DNA from: Mycolicibacterium sp. YH-1
GTDB taxonomy: Bacteria; Actinomycetota; Actinomycetes; Mycobacteriales; Mycobacteriaceae
NCBI RefSeq assembly: GCF_022557175.1
Contig: NZ_CP092915.1
Location: 3,410,001-3,474,000, forward strand
Length of the DNA stretch: 64,000 nucleotides
Reading direction: 5' to 3'
The translations under genes and the position numbers were made by a program. Shown piece by piece: positions 17,186 to 25,868 of this stretch (positions are counted from its first letter, which is position 1; each line of letters opens with the position of its first letter). The notes under the pieces are model-generated. The model was not told the origin of the DNA, made no database searches, and worked only from the letters and a program-made list of their open reading frames with translations.

Positions 17186-17891
17186 GGTTCAGTACCGGCC
17201 AACCGAGCCTGCCCGCCTCGGCGGCCAGCCCGGACCGGGGGTTGACCGGCCGGGGCAGACCCACCTCGCGCATCAGCGCAATGTCCTCATCGCCGTCGGC
17301 GTAGAAGTAGCTCCGCTGCAGGGTCACGTCGTTGTCCGCGCAGAAGTGACGCACAGCCGAGGCCTTGCGTGCGCCCCACACGATGGGCACCACGATCCCG
17401 CCGGTCAGCAGGCCCCGGTCGTCGACGGCGAACTGGTTGCAGATGACGTGCTCGATGCCCAGGTGGCGGGCGACGGGCTCGACATGCATGGTGAGCGCGG
17501 ACGAACTGAGCGCCACCGTGTGGCCGCGCTCCTGGTGGGCGGCAACGATGTCCCGCATCACATCGAAGACTCGGTCCTCGATGTGACTCCGGAACAGGTA
17601 CTCGCCGGTTTCCGCGAGCTCGTCGGCCGACTCTCCGCGCAGATATCCCGCTGCACGAACGATGAGCCGCTCGAACTCCATGCGTCCGAGCCGGTACCGC
17701 AGGGCCGCCTCGATCACCCCGAGCATCTCGCCGATTCCGGCCTGACGTCTGCGGATGCGGTGCCCGGCGTGCACGGTCGCGGTGAATCCGGGCACCAACG
17801 TACCGTCGAGGTCGAAGAACGCTCCGACCGCGGCATCTGATGGGCTCGCCGCGATCTGCGACAGGTGTTCTTGCGGGGTCATCTCCTCCAT
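17145..17891 (-). CDS. HAD-IB family hydrolase (SerB-like)
   Basis: This 248-residue protein has the HAD motif I D27-L-D29-G-T and motif II in LSSSALTMHVEP. Motif III Lys is in WGARKASAV and motif IV is DGDEDIALM. The helical cap between motifs I and II fits subfamily IB (phosphoserine-phosphatase-like). It lacks the acyltransferase domain fused to some mycobacterial homologues. The substrate is probably a small phosphomonoester. Its 3' end overlaps the Bfd-like gene on the opposite strand by 41 bases, so both coding ends are read in opposite directions. Confidence 0.85.
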   Translation of the reverse strand: MEEMTPQEHLSQIAASPSDAAVGAFFDLDGTLVPGFTATVHAGHRIRRRQAGIGEMLGVIEAALRYRLGRMEFERLIVRAAGYLRGESADELAETGEYLFRSHIEDRVFDVMRDIVAAHQERGHTVALSSSALTMHVEPVARHLGIEHVICNQFAVDDRGLLTGGIVVPIVWGARKASAVRHFCADNDVTLQRSYFYADGDEDIALMREVGLPRPVNPRSGLAAEAGRLGWPVLNLTGRGGRRLFGRR

Positions 17892-18104
17892 TGGAGCATC
17901 GAGGCCCGACGTTCGCCGCCGCGACCGTGGCCGAACCGTGGCCGATGAGTGTCGTTTGGCGGCCGATCAACGCTTTGGCGCCTCCATCGGCTAGGTTCGA
18001 GACCGGCAGTTTTTGTTCTTGCCAGGTTCAGCCTGAAGCCTCGCGAGCATGAAAGTGGTGCCGATATCGCAGCCAGCGGTGCGGCCGAAAAGGAAAGTTG
18101 GGCA

Positions 18105-18497
18105 TTGGACGAACAACGCGAAGCAGCGGCCGCGGAAGCGACCTCCTCGTCGGCATCGACGTGTGAGGTCAGCGAGCGGCGTGTTGGTGAGGTGGCCGTG
18201 GTCGCCCCCGCAGGAGTGGTCGACATGCTGACCGCCCCGCAACTCGAGGCGGCGATCCGTGCGGCCGTGGCGACGAAGCCGACGGCACTGGTCGTAGACC
18301 TGACCGCGGTCGAGTTCCTGGCCTCAGCAGGTATGGGTGTGATCGTCGCGACTCATGACGAGGTCGGTTCGACCACCAACTTCTGTGTCGTCGCCGAGGG
18401 TCCGGCCACCAGCCGACCCCTCAAACTGGTGGGAATCGCGGATATCGTGCCGCTGTACGCCACGCTCGATGAGGCACTCGCCGCACTGCAGTCATAA
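18105..18497 (+). CDS. anti-anti-sigma factor (STAS domain)
   Basis: The start TTG at 18105 follows AAAGGAAAG by about 8 bases and gives 130 residues; an in-frame extension to 17949 adds unlikely sequence. The STAS core runs from VGEVAVVAPAGVVDMLTAPQLE to the end. The phosphorylatable serine is S74 in EFLASAGMG. Proteins like this (RsfA/RsfB type in mycobacteria) bind an anti-sigma kinase when unphosphorylated. The next gene downstream encodes such a kinase-fold protein. No sigma factor gene is in the neighbourhood, so the partner sigma factor is encoded elsewhere. Confidence 0.82.
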   Translation: MDEQREAAAAEATSSSASTCEVSERRVGEVAVVAPAGVVDMLTAPQLEAAIRAAVATKPTALVVDLTAVEFLASAGMGVIVATHDEVGSTTNFCVVAEGPATSRPLKLVGIADIVPLYATLDEALAALQS

Positions 18498-18552
18498 ATC
18501 CAGCTGCGCGACACGCTTACAGCGCACGCCAATCGGGTAGGCAACCGCTGCC

Positions 18553-19005
18553 ATGATCTATTCAATGCCCATCACCGACGTCGCAGACGCTGAGCGCTTC
18601 GAGCGGATCGGCGTCATCGCGGACGCACGCGCGGCCACACAGACGCGACGTGCGTTCGCCTCCTGGCTGGGACACTTCTTCGATCTCGATGCCGCGCGGT
18701 TCAACGACCTCGTCCTGGCCGTCTATGAGGCGCTCGCCAACAGTGCCGAATTCGCGTACGTGGGCACGGACGGCGCGGGCACCATGGACATCCAGGCGCG
18801 CTATGACCCGGCGAAGTTCAAGCTGGTCGTCACCGTGTCCGACCACGGCGCGTGGCGCAGTACGCAATCACCTCGAAGTCTCAGTCGCGGGCGGGGCCTT
18901 CCGCTGATCGCGGCGCTATCGGACCACGCGTCGATCGATACCACCGACGAGGGCACCCGCGTCCACATGGAGTGGAGCGACGTGGGTCTCCGCGCCGCCA
19001 GCTAG
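18553..19005 (+). CDS. RsbW-like anti-sigma factor / HATPase_c protein
   Basis: This 150-residue GHKL ATPase fold has an N box (VYEALANSAEFAY), a G1-type DHGAW and a glycine-rich GRGLPLIAAL. The layout is that of serine-kinase anti-sigma factors (HATPase_c_2). It lies 55 bases after the STAS antagonist gene on the same strand, so the two should form a partner-switching pair. The start could be ATG 18553 or ATG 18565; no clear ribosome site decides. The 3' end overlaps the convergent reductase gene by 4 bases. Confidence 0.82.
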   Translation: MIYSMPITDVADAERFERIGVIADARAATQTRRAFASWLGHFFDLDAARFNDLVLAVYEALANSAEFAYVGTDGAGTMDIQARYDPAKFKLVVTVSDHGAWRSTQSPRSLSRGRGLPLIAALSDHASIDTTDEGTRVHMEWSDVGLRAAS

Positions 19006-20078
19006 GCGCCCGAGTAGACACCCCTGCCGGTGACCAGCGGCAGATCAAGGGTGGTGCGGATACCGGGCGCGGCGGCGATGACGTCCGGAATCGCGTTCAC
19101 GATCCGTCCCGCAGCAGCAAGGATCGCCGCGTAGTTGTGGTCGCCGTTGCGACTGGTTGGGCAGACGTCCACCACGTACGACGGTTCACCGACGATCTCG
19201 ACGCGGTAGGAGCCACCCTCCTGCGCCGGCTGGGCCCAGTCTGGGCGGAGGTCACCGCGCAGGCGGGTCACGTGCTCCACCACGATCACCGGCTCACCCT
19301 TGACCAGCCCCTCGATCTGAAAGCGCAGCGCCGCGACCGTTCCCTTGGCGATCCGCCCCACGGCGACGTCGAGGTCCTCGGGCGCGGGTTCCTGTTCCAC
19401 GGAGTCCCGAATCTCGTCGACCTCGACGCCGAGGCCCGCCGCGAGCGCCCGGATGGCCGTGCCCCAGGCGATGCTGAGCACACCAGGCTGGAACAGCATC
19501 GGGAAGTCACCGATCTGATTGCCGAAGCCCATGACGTCGAACATCACCGTCGCACCGTCGTAGGTGGCGTAGTCGGCGATCTCCATGGTGCGGATCTGCT
19601 GGATGCTCTGGCACGTGCCGGCCAGCGCAAAGGGCACCAGGTCGGTCATGAAGCCGGGGTCGACGCCGGTGATGAACACACTCGAATCGCCTTGGCGTGC
19701 AGACGCCTCGACGCGTTCGATGTACTTGTCCGGGATGACCTGCCACGGGTACTGGAGGACCCCGGGAGCCGAGCCGACGACGTCGATACCCGCCTCGAGA
19801 AAACACCTGATGTCGGCCATGGCCGCGGGCAGGCGGACATCGCCCATGGCGCAGTACACGACGCAGTCGGGTTTGGCCGCCACGATGGCGTCGAGGTCGT
19901 TGACGGCGCGTACGCCGGTGGAGATCTCGAGGCCCGCGAGATCGCCCGCGTCCTTGCCCACCTTCGCCTCAGATGACACCCAGACGCCCGTCAGCTCGAA
20001 GCGGGAATCGGTCACCAATTGCCGTAACGCGAGGCTGCCACAATTGCCGGTGCCGATGAGTGCGACGCGGATCGCCAT
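19002..20078 (-). CDS. dihydrodipicolinate reductase-like NAD(P)-dependent oxidoreductase
   Basis: This 358-residue protein has an N-terminal Rossmann nucleotide-binding motif (VALIGTGNCGSLAL, GxGxxG). A central C-terminal domain of the DapB/2,4-diaminopentanoate-dehydrogenase type follows. A strong AGGAGGAGG ribosome site precedes the ATG. A close mycobacterial relative is, from memory, Rv0926c. It is divergent from an SDR gene, with a KstR-like box between them, so it may act on sterol-derived intermediates. The substrate is unknown. Confidence 0.75.
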   Translation of the reverse strand: MAIRVALIGTGNCGSLALRQLVTDSRFELTGVWVSSEAKVGKDAGDLAGLEISTGVRAVNDLDAIVAAKPDCVVYCAMGDVRLPAAMADIRCFLEAGIDVVGSAPGVLQYPWQVIPDKYIERVEASARQGDSSVFITGVDPGFMTDLVPFALAGTCQSIQQIRTMEIADYATYDGATVMFDVMGFGNQIGDFPMLFQPGVLSIAWGTAIRALAAGLGVEVDEIRDSVEQEPAPEDLDVAVGRIAKGTVAALRFQIEGLVKGEPVIVVEHVTRLRGDLRPDWAQPAQEGGSYRVEIVGEPSYVVDVCPTSRNGDHNYAAILAAAGRIVNAIPDVIAAAPGIRTTLDLPLVTGRGVYSGA

Positions 20079-20130
20079 ACGTTGCCTCCTCCTAGGGATG
20101 AAACGCAGTATGCGTGCTGAGCCACTGAAT

Positions 20131-20144
20131 TGGAACAGGTTCTA
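20131..20144. promoter_or_regulatory. KstR-like operator between divergent genes
   Basis: TGGAACAGGTTCTA matches TnnAACnnGTTnnA exactly; the opposite strand reads TAGAACCTGTTCCA. It overlaps the expected -35 region of the SDR gene, whose -10 TAGCCT (20162-20167) would give a start of transcription at or next to the ATG (leaderless). The same site can serve the reductase gene on the other strand. Confidence 0.65.
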
Positions 20145-20175
20145 GTCTCGATTCCGTACGGTAGCCTGACGCCCC

Positions 20176-20919
20176 ATGGGACGGGTAGACGGAAAAGTCG
20201 TACTGATCAGCGGTGGCGCACGCGGTATGGGCGAGGCTCACGCCCGAATGCTGGTGGCCGAGGGAGCGAAGGTCGTCATTGGCGACATCCTCGATGAGCC
20301 GGGCCAGGCGCTGGCCGACGATCTCGGTGACGCCGCCCGCTATGTCCACCTCGACGTCACCGACGCCGAGCAGTGGGACGCCGCGGTCAAGGTTGCCGTC
20401 GACGCGTTCGGTGGTCTGACCGCGCTGGTCAACAACGCCGGAATCGTCGCGTTGGGCAAGATCGGCAAGTTCGACATGGCCAAGTGGCAGAACGTGATCG
20501 ACGTCAACCTCACCGGCACGATGCTTGGCATGCAGGCCGTCGTCGAGCAGCTCAAGGCAGCTGGCCACGGCTCGATCATCAACGTGTCCTCGATTGAGGG
20601 CCTGCGTGGCGCGCCGATGGTGCATCCCTACGTGGCGTCCAAGTGGGCCGTGCGCGGCCTGAGCAAGTCCGCGGCGATCGAGCTCGGACCTGACAACATC
20701 CGGGTGAACTCGATCCACCCCGGCTTCATTCGGACGCCGATGACCAAGCACTTTCCCGACGATATGGTCACCGCGCCGCTGCGCCGCCCCGGGCGCTCAG
20801 AGGAGGTCGCCACGTTCGTGGTGTTCCTGGTCAGTGACGAGTCGTCGTTCTCCACCGGCGCCGAGTTCGTGATGGACGGCGGCCTCGTCACCGACGTACC
20901 GCACCGGGACCTCCTCTAG
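20176..20919 (+). CDS. short-chain dehydrogenase, 3-alpha/20-beta-hydroxysteroid dehydrogenase type (FabG3-like)
   Basis: This 247-residue classical SDR has the cofactor motif GGARGMG (residues 13-19), NNAG, catalytic S139, and Y152-x3-K156 (YVASK). Stretches such as GDILDEPG, ARYVHLDVT, SIINVSSIEG and RVNSIHPG closely resemble mycobacterial FabG3 (Rv2002), which reduces 20-ketosteroids. The KstR-like operator and the likely leaderless promoter fit a sterol-linked role. Steroid specificity is inferred from similarity and has not been shown for this protein. Confidence 0.85.
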   Translation: MGRVDGKVVLISGGARGMGEAHARMLVAEGAKVVIGDILDEPGQALADDLGDAARYVHLDVTDAEQWDAAVKVAVDAFGGLTALVNNAGIVALGKIGKFDMAKWQNVIDVNLTGTMLGMQAVVEQLKAAGHGSIINVSSIEGLRGAPMVHPYVASKWAVRGLSKSAAIELGPDNIRVNSIHPGFIRTPMTKHFPDDMVTAPLRRPGRSEEVATFVVFLVSDESSFSTGAEFVMDGGLVTDVPHRDLL

Positions 20920-20928
20920 CGAAACCCG

Positions 20929-21768
20929 CTAACGCGCTGCCCCGACGGTGGTGATCGCATTCACCACCGTCGTCGGCGCGTCCAGCGCGACGAAGGTGCG
21001 TGCGCCCGGCACCTCGACCATCGTCACGTTCGGGAAGAGCGCCGCGAGCCGCCGGCCGAGCGCGGGTGTGAAGCTGCGGTCCGCTTGACCCCAGACCACG
21101 CTCACGGGCTTGTCGAACCGGTGCAGCCGGGTGGCGACGTCGGTGAGATCCGTTGCGCGGACGCCTCGTAACAGGGTGGCGAGGTTCTGCGCGATGCGAC
21201 GGTCGGAGACGCACGGCCTGATCCAGGCCGCGGTGAGGTCGTCGTTGCGTTCCAGCAGCAGGCCATAGCCCAGCGGTGAGTGGCGCAGCGCCGGAATCCG
21301 CATGGGGCCGGCGAGCGCCTTGATCGACCGAGGCCCGCGCATCGTTGCGAAGACGACGTTGAACGGGAACGGCGGGAACTTGTCGAAGGCGTCGCAGTTG
21401 GTCAGGACCAGTCTTCCGATGCGGTCCGGGTGAGCGTCGATCAGCAACTGGCAGAGCCCGCCGCCGGTGTCGTTGCCAACTAGGGTGACGTCATCGAGGT
21501 TCAGCGCGACGATGAAATCGTGCACCAGTTCGGCCACCGCCACGGGAGTACGTAGTACGGGGTCATCGACCGGGACGGTGTGCGAGCCGAGCGGCAGGTC
21601 GGGCAGGACGCAGCGATATCCGTTGCGCGCCAAATCTTCTGCCACCCGGGTCCACAGCCGATGGTCGACGAGGATGCCGTGCACGAACACCACCGGAGGA
21701 TGAGGGGAGTCCGAAGGGCCCAACACGCGGTACTCGATTGTCGCGCCCTGCACTGTCACTTGCGACAT
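20929..21768 (-). CDS. alpha/beta hydrolase with GNDTG nucleophile elbow
   Basis: The start is the ATG at 21768 with AAGGG upstream, giving 279 residues; an upstream in-frame ATG would overlap the TetR promoter. An oxyanion HG motif (VHGILVDHRLW) is followed by the nucleophile elbow V-G-N-D-T-G-G. The Asp nucleophile links it to haloalkane dehalogenase/epoxide hydrolase-type enzymes. The acid is likely in WGQADRSF. At the position where the catalytic histidine normally stands (GxGHF) the protein reads GARTFVALD, so the usual His is absent. It is divergent from a TetR gene with a palindrome between them and is probably regulated by it. Confidence 0.82.
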   Translation of the reverse strand: MSQVTVQGATIEYRVLGPSDSPHPPVVFVHGILVDHRLWTRVAEDLARNGYRCVLPDLPLGSHTVPVDDPVLRTPVAVAELVHDFIVALNLDDVTLVGNDTGGGLCQLLIDAHPDRIGRLVLTNCDAFDKFPPFPFNVVFATMRGPRSIKALAGPMRIPALRHSPLGYGLLLERNDDLTAAWIRPCVSDRRIAQNLATLLRGVRATDLTDVATRLHRFDKPVSVVWGQADRSFTPALGRRLAALFPNVTMVEVPGARTFVALDAPTTVVNAITTVGAAR

Positions 21769-21791
21769 CTCAGCTACCCTTCTCTCAAACT

Positions 21792-21806
21792 TACGAACAC
21801 TTCGTA
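21792..21806. promoter_or_regulatory. candidate TetR operator
   Basis: TACGAACACTTCGTA is a perfect 6+3+6 inverted repeat midway between the divergent alpha/beta hydrolase and TetR genes. GTATGAAAGT occurs as a direct repeat at 21804-21813 and from 21826, the second copy covering the TetR start codon. Confidence 0.6.
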
Positions 21807-21827
21807 TGAAAGTTACGTGCACGCTGT

Positions 21828-22460
21828 ATGAAAGTCAACGGCCAGCAGACTGCCCCCTCGGCACCGCGTCGCACACAGGCACAGCGCACCGCCGCGACGC
21901 GGGCCCTGCTGTTGGCGGCTGGACGCGAACTCTTCGCCACGCAGGGCTACGCCGCGGTCTCCACGCAGGCCATCGTCGATGCCGCGGGCGTGACGCGCGG
22001 GGCGCTGTATCACCAGTTCGGGGACAAAACGGGTTTATTCTCCGAGGTCTACGAGCAGGTCGAACAGGACATCGTCGCGGCAATCTCGGCGCGGATCGCC
22101 GCCGCGGGTCCCACCGACCAACTCGAGGCCATGCGCGTGGGGGCGCGACTGTTCCTGGAGGAGTGCTCGGCCCCCGGTGTGCAACGCATCGTGCTGATCG
22201 ATGCGCCGTCGGTGCTCGGCTGGCAGCGGTGGCGCGAGGTGGGGGAGAAGTACGGCCTGGGTGTGATCGAGGCGATGCTGGCCCAGGCCATCTCCGACGG
22301 GGTCATCCCCGAACAGCCGCTGCGCCCCACCGCACACGTGCTGCTTGGGGCGCTGGACGAGGCGGCGCTGTTCGTCGCGCGCGCCGATGACGCCGATGCG
22401 GCGCTGCGCCAGATGTACTCGGTGTGCGACCGGATGATCAGCGGGATCGCAGGCACCTGA
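21828..22460 (+). CDS. TetR family transcriptional regulator
   Basis: This 210-residue protein has the helix-turn-helix VSTQAIVDAAGVTRGALYHQF near residues 44-64 and the following FGDKTGLF motif. The C-terminal domain matches the TetR_C type seen in AcrR-like proteins. It is divergent from the alpha/beta hydrolase gene, and the palindrome at 21792-21806 is its likely operator. It probably represses the hydrolase and itself. The inducer is unknown. Confidence 0.88.
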   Translation: MKVNGQQTAPSAPRRTQAQRTAATRALLLAAGRELFATQGYAAVSTQAIVDAAGVTRGALYHQFGDKTGLFSEVYEQVEQDIVAAISARIAAAGPTDQLEAMRVGARLFLEECSAPGVQRIVLIDAPSVLGWQRWREVGEKYGLGVIEAMLAQAISDGVIPEQPLRPTAHVLLGALDEAALFVARADDADAALRQMYSVCDRMISGIAGT

Positions 22461-22560
22461 CGCGCCGCCGCGCATCCCTGGGCAGAATGGGAGCCCAAAC
22501 CCCGCGCATCGCGCGATCCACCCAAGCCCGACCAGAGGGAGACGCGCCATCGCGACCGAG

Positions 22561-25326
22561 ATGCGCCGCACCGTCGTGCTGGGCGTCGCCATCTCTCTGC
22601 TGCTGTTGGTCGTCTGCGCCGGCGACATTCCACGCTTCTCCGGCCCGGAGCAGGCCTCGGCGCAGATCGAACTCGCCGACGGCTGGAGTCTCGCCTCGGC
22701 ACGCGACGTCACTGCGGACGGTGCGGACGTGTCCCGGCCGGACTACCAGGACTCGGCGTGGCACCAGGTGCCCAGCATGCCCGCGACGGTATTGGCGGCC
22801 CTGCAGGACGACGGCACCTACCCCAACCTGTACTACGGCAAGAACCTGCTCGAGGAGGTTCCGCAGGACCTCTATCTGCAGGACTGGTGGTACCGCACCA
22901 CATTCGAGGCGCCGGCGGGCCACAGCACCTACCAGCTGAGCTTCCCAGGCATCAACTACCGCGCCCAGATCTGGCTCAACGGGCACCTCGTGGCCGACGG
23001 CGACCAGGTGGTGGGCATGTATGTCGAGCATGACCTCGACGTGACGCCATGGATCGAGCCGGGACGGCGGAACACGCTGGCCGTCAAGGTGACACCGGAG
23101 CGCGCCATCCAGGACGTCGACGGTGTGGAACTCGCCGACAGCTGGTTCGACTGGATCAACTGGAACTATCTGGGATATCAGGGGGCCGACAAGAACCCGG
23201 CGAACGGTAACTCCTTCGTCGCCGATCGGAATGCGGGTATCTGGAAACCGGTCTACCTGAGGATGTCTGGACCCGTGGCGATCGCGGACGCCACGGTCAA
23301 CACCGAACTGCCGCTGCCTGCCACCGACTCGGCCCGGCTGCACGTGTTCACCCGGCTGCAGAACTTCTCCACCGACCGCGTGCGTGGAGTGCTGCGGGCC
23401 ACCATCACCCGGCCGGGCCGCGACACGGTCCGGGTGGAACAGCCGGTGTCTCTCGCGCCCGGCGACGATCGTGAAGTCGGCTTCAGCCCAGACGAGTTCG
23501 ACGATCTGACGTTGTCGAACCCCGACCTGTGGTGGCCGTACACGATGGGTGAGCCCAACCTGTATGACCTGCGCCTGGAGTTCCGTCAGTACAACCGCTC
23601 GGTGGATGAGTCGACCCTGCGCTTCGGCGTCCGCACCGTGTCGCAGTTCCGCGACGCCCAGGACCAGTTTCCCGAGCTGGGCCGCGGAGGCAACTTCTAT
23701 CTCCAGGTCAATGGACGCGACTTCCTGGTTCGCGGCGCGACGTACACACCCGACCTGCTCTACGACTACGACCCCGACCGCGAGGACGCCATCCTGGGCT
23801 ACACCCGCGACCTCGGCCTCAACATGATTCGACTCGAGTCGAAGATCCCCACCGAACGCTTCGTACAGACCGCCGACGAGCTCGGCATCCCGCTGATGGT
23901 GGGTTGGATGTGCTGCAACCAGTGGGAGAAGTGGCCGCAGTGGGATGCCGAGGATCTCGCGGTCGCCAAGGACAGTCTGCGGTCACAGATTGCGATGTTG
24001 CGATCGCACGCTTCGGCATTCGTGTGGGCCAACGCCAGCGATGGACGCCCGCCCCCGCCGGTCATGGACGCCTACCACGGAATTCTGCGAGATCTCCACT
24101 GGCAGAACGCCGTCGTTGACAGCGTGTCGTCCTACACCACAGATGAAACGGGTGAACGTCTGTGGGACGGGATCCACATGGCCGGGCCGTACACGTGGCG
24201 GCCGCCGACGTACTGGTTCAGCGGCCGGTACCGTGCGGCCCGCGGCGCCTCGGCCGAACAGGGCGACAACGAGCACATACCGCCGTTGGCGAGCCTCAAG
24301 CAGTTCATCCCGCCGGACAAGCTGTGGCCCATCAACGACTACTGGTACTTCCACGCCGGGTCCAACCCGGGTAACGCCGCGCTGCGCAGCATCCAGCGGG
24401 CTATCAACCGACGATACGGCTACTCCAGCGGCGCGGAGGAGTTCACCCGCAAAGCCCAACTCGCGCATTATGAGTCGACACGGGCCCAGTTCGAGTCTTT
24501 CGCCGCCCTGGGCTGGGCGGATCACAAGATGACGCTCTATTGGATGCTCAACAACCACTGGCCGTCGTTCTTCGGCAACGTATTCGACTACTACCTGCGC
24601 CCCGGCGGCGCGTACTACGGCGCGAAGAAGGGACTGCGACCGCTCTCGGTGGTCTTCGACTCGTACGCCACCGGCGACCACGACGTCGCCAACGTCACCG
24701 CGGTGAATCAGAGCCCCAGCACCGCAACGGGTCTACGTGTCCGCGTCCGCGCCTACGACCTGCAGGGCAAGGTGCGAGACGATCGCACCAGCGGGCCTCT
24801 CACAGTGCCATCGGGTGGCACCGCACCGGCCATAACGTTGCCACGGCTGGCGCGCGACGCGCAGGTCTACTTCGTCCGCTGCCAACTGCTCGATGACGCG
24901 GGCAATGTCATCACCGAGAACGTCTACTGGCAGTCGCAACGCGACGACGATGTCGGAGACCCGAACGAGGACTTCGCCTTCGAGCTACGACAGGAGAGCT
25001 GGGCCGATATGACTCCGCTCAACCACATGGCCCGCGTACGGCTCGGCGTGACCGCTCAACGCAGCGCGAACGGCGCGGGACAGAACACCGTGACAATCCG
25101 CCTGACCAACCCCACCACCAAGGTCGCGTTCTTCCAACGCGCAGAGGTAACTGCAACCCGCGACGGTGATGAGATCCTGCCGATCGAGTACAGCGATAAC
25201 TACGTGTCGGTCTTTCCCGGCGAGACGGTCGAGCTGAGGGCCGTCGTGCCGAGCCCGCAGGTGACGGCGAACTGGGTGCGGGTGGCGGGCTACAACTCGG
25301 CTCCGGTGCTTGTGCCGGTCACCTAG
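22561..25326 (+). CDS. secreted glycoside hydrolase family 2, exo-beta-D-glucosaminidase-like
   Basis: The 921-residue protein opens with a signal peptide (RRTVVLGVAISLLLLVVCAG); its LVVC end is not a proper lipobox. The order is GH2 sugar-binding domain (about 45-230), Ig-like domain (about 240-345), TIM barrel (about 370-690) and C-terminal beta domains. In the barrel D494 (ANASDGRP) and E566 (SAEQGDNEHIPP) fit the acid/base and nucleophile. Their spacing of 72 residues equals that of D469/E541 in the Amycolatopsis exo-chitosanase CsxA. It would remove glucosamine from chitosan-like chains outside the cell. The ribosome site AGAGGGAGA is rather far from the ATG. Confidence 0.85.
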   Translation: MRRTVVLGVAISLLLLVVCAGDIPRFSGPEQASAQIELADGWSLASARDVTADGADVSRPDYQDSAWHQVPSMPATVLAALQDDGTYPNLYYGKNLLEEVPQDLYLQDWWYRTTFEAPAGHSTYQLSFPGINYRAQIWLNGHLVADGDQVVGMYVEHDLDVTPWIEPGRRNTLAVKVTPERAIQDVDGVELADSWFDWINWNYLGYQGADKNPANGNSFVADRNAGIWKPVYLRMSGPVAIADATVNTELPLPATDSARLHVFTRLQNFSTDRVRGVLRATITRPGRDTVRVEQPVSLAPGDDREVGFSPDEFDDLTLSNPDLWWPYTMGEPNLYDLRLEFRQYNRSVDESTLRFGVRTVSQFRDAQDQFPELGRGGNFYLQVNGRDFLVRGATYTPDLLYDYDPDREDAILGYTRDLGLNMIRLESKIPTERFVQTADELGIPLMVGWMCCNQWEKWPQWDAEDLAVAKDSLRSQIAMLRSHASAFVWANASDGRPPPPVMDAYHGILRDLHWQNAVVDSVSSYTTDETGERLWDGIHMAGPYTWRPPTYWFSGRYRAARGASAEQGDNEHIPPLASLKQFIPPDKLWPINDYWYFHAGSNPGNAALRSIQRAINRRYGYSSGAEEFTRKAQLAHYESTRAQFESFAALGWADHKMTLYWMLNNHWPSFFGNVFDYYLRPGGAYYGAKKGLRPLSVVFDSYATGDHDVANVTAVNQSPSTATGLRVRVRAYDLQGKVRDDRTSGPLTVPSGGTAPAITLPRLARDAQVYFVRCQLLDDAGNVITENVYWQSQRDDDVGDPNEDFAFELRQESWADMTPLNHMARVRLGVTAQRSANGAGQNTVTIRLTNPTTKVAFFQRAEVTATRDGDEILPIEYSDNYVSVFPGETVELRAVVPSPQVTANWVRVAGYNSAPVLVPVT

Positions 25327-25796
25327 CGCGCCTGGCGTCGAACTCCTGGGCGTAATCGATCTGCACCGATCTCGCCGTCGGCCTGCAGGTCGTCGATCAG
25401 TTTCTCGGCATAACCGACCAGTCCGACGGTGTCGATGTCATGGGGTGTCTCTGGCTGATCGATGGCCTCGGTTGCGCGTCGCAGCAATGCGAGTGCGCCC
25501 TTGCGGTTTCCCCGCTGGACGTGGGTGATCGCCACCGCCAGCTGGGCGAGTCCCTGCCACAGCTCGCGTTCGGCGGGATCAGCCTGCTTCCACATGGCCT
25601 CGAAGACCTCGTGCGCGTGGAATGCCTGTCCACGATCGAGGTAGTCCTGGGCTGCGGTGAGGGCTTCCGGTGGTGTGAAGACCGCGTCGTCTGGGACACG
25701 GGGGACGCCTTGCACCCCTCGCGGCAGCGGTCGGCCCAGTTCGTCTCGGGCTCGCGCGTTGCGCGCACGGCCTGCTTCGTCGCGGTCGCGAGCCAT
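25323..25796 (-). CDS. DUF309 family protein
   Basis: This 157-residue protein has the DUF309 core in its middle: DRGQAFHAHEVFEAMWKQAD, then ERELWQGLAQLAVAITH. The family is small, helical and of unknown role. The first 35 residues are charged and probably disordered. It overlaps the end of the convergent GH2 gene by 4 bases. Confidence 0.8.
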   Translation of the reverse strand: MARDRDEAGRARNARARDELGRPLPRGVQGVPRVPDDAVFTPPEALTAAQDYLDRGQAFHAHEVFEAMWKQADPAERELWQGLAQLAVAITHVQRGNRKGALALLRRATEAIDQPETPHDIDTVGLVGYAEKLIDDLQADGEIGADRLRPGVRRQAR

Positions 25797-25868
25797 TGTT
25801 CCTCCCGTTCAGTCGCATCAAAATGGTGTCGATCATGACAGCGGGTACCTGTTATTCAACGCCATGTC

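Noticed and set aside
22019..22036. KstR-like AACGGGTT near the start of the TetR gene
   Set aside because: The outer T of the consensus is missing and the site is inside a coding region.
22561..22640. Lipoprotein signal for the GH2 enzyme
   Set aside because: The residue before the cysteine is Val (LVVC), not Gly, Ala or Ser, so an ordinary signal peptide is more likely.
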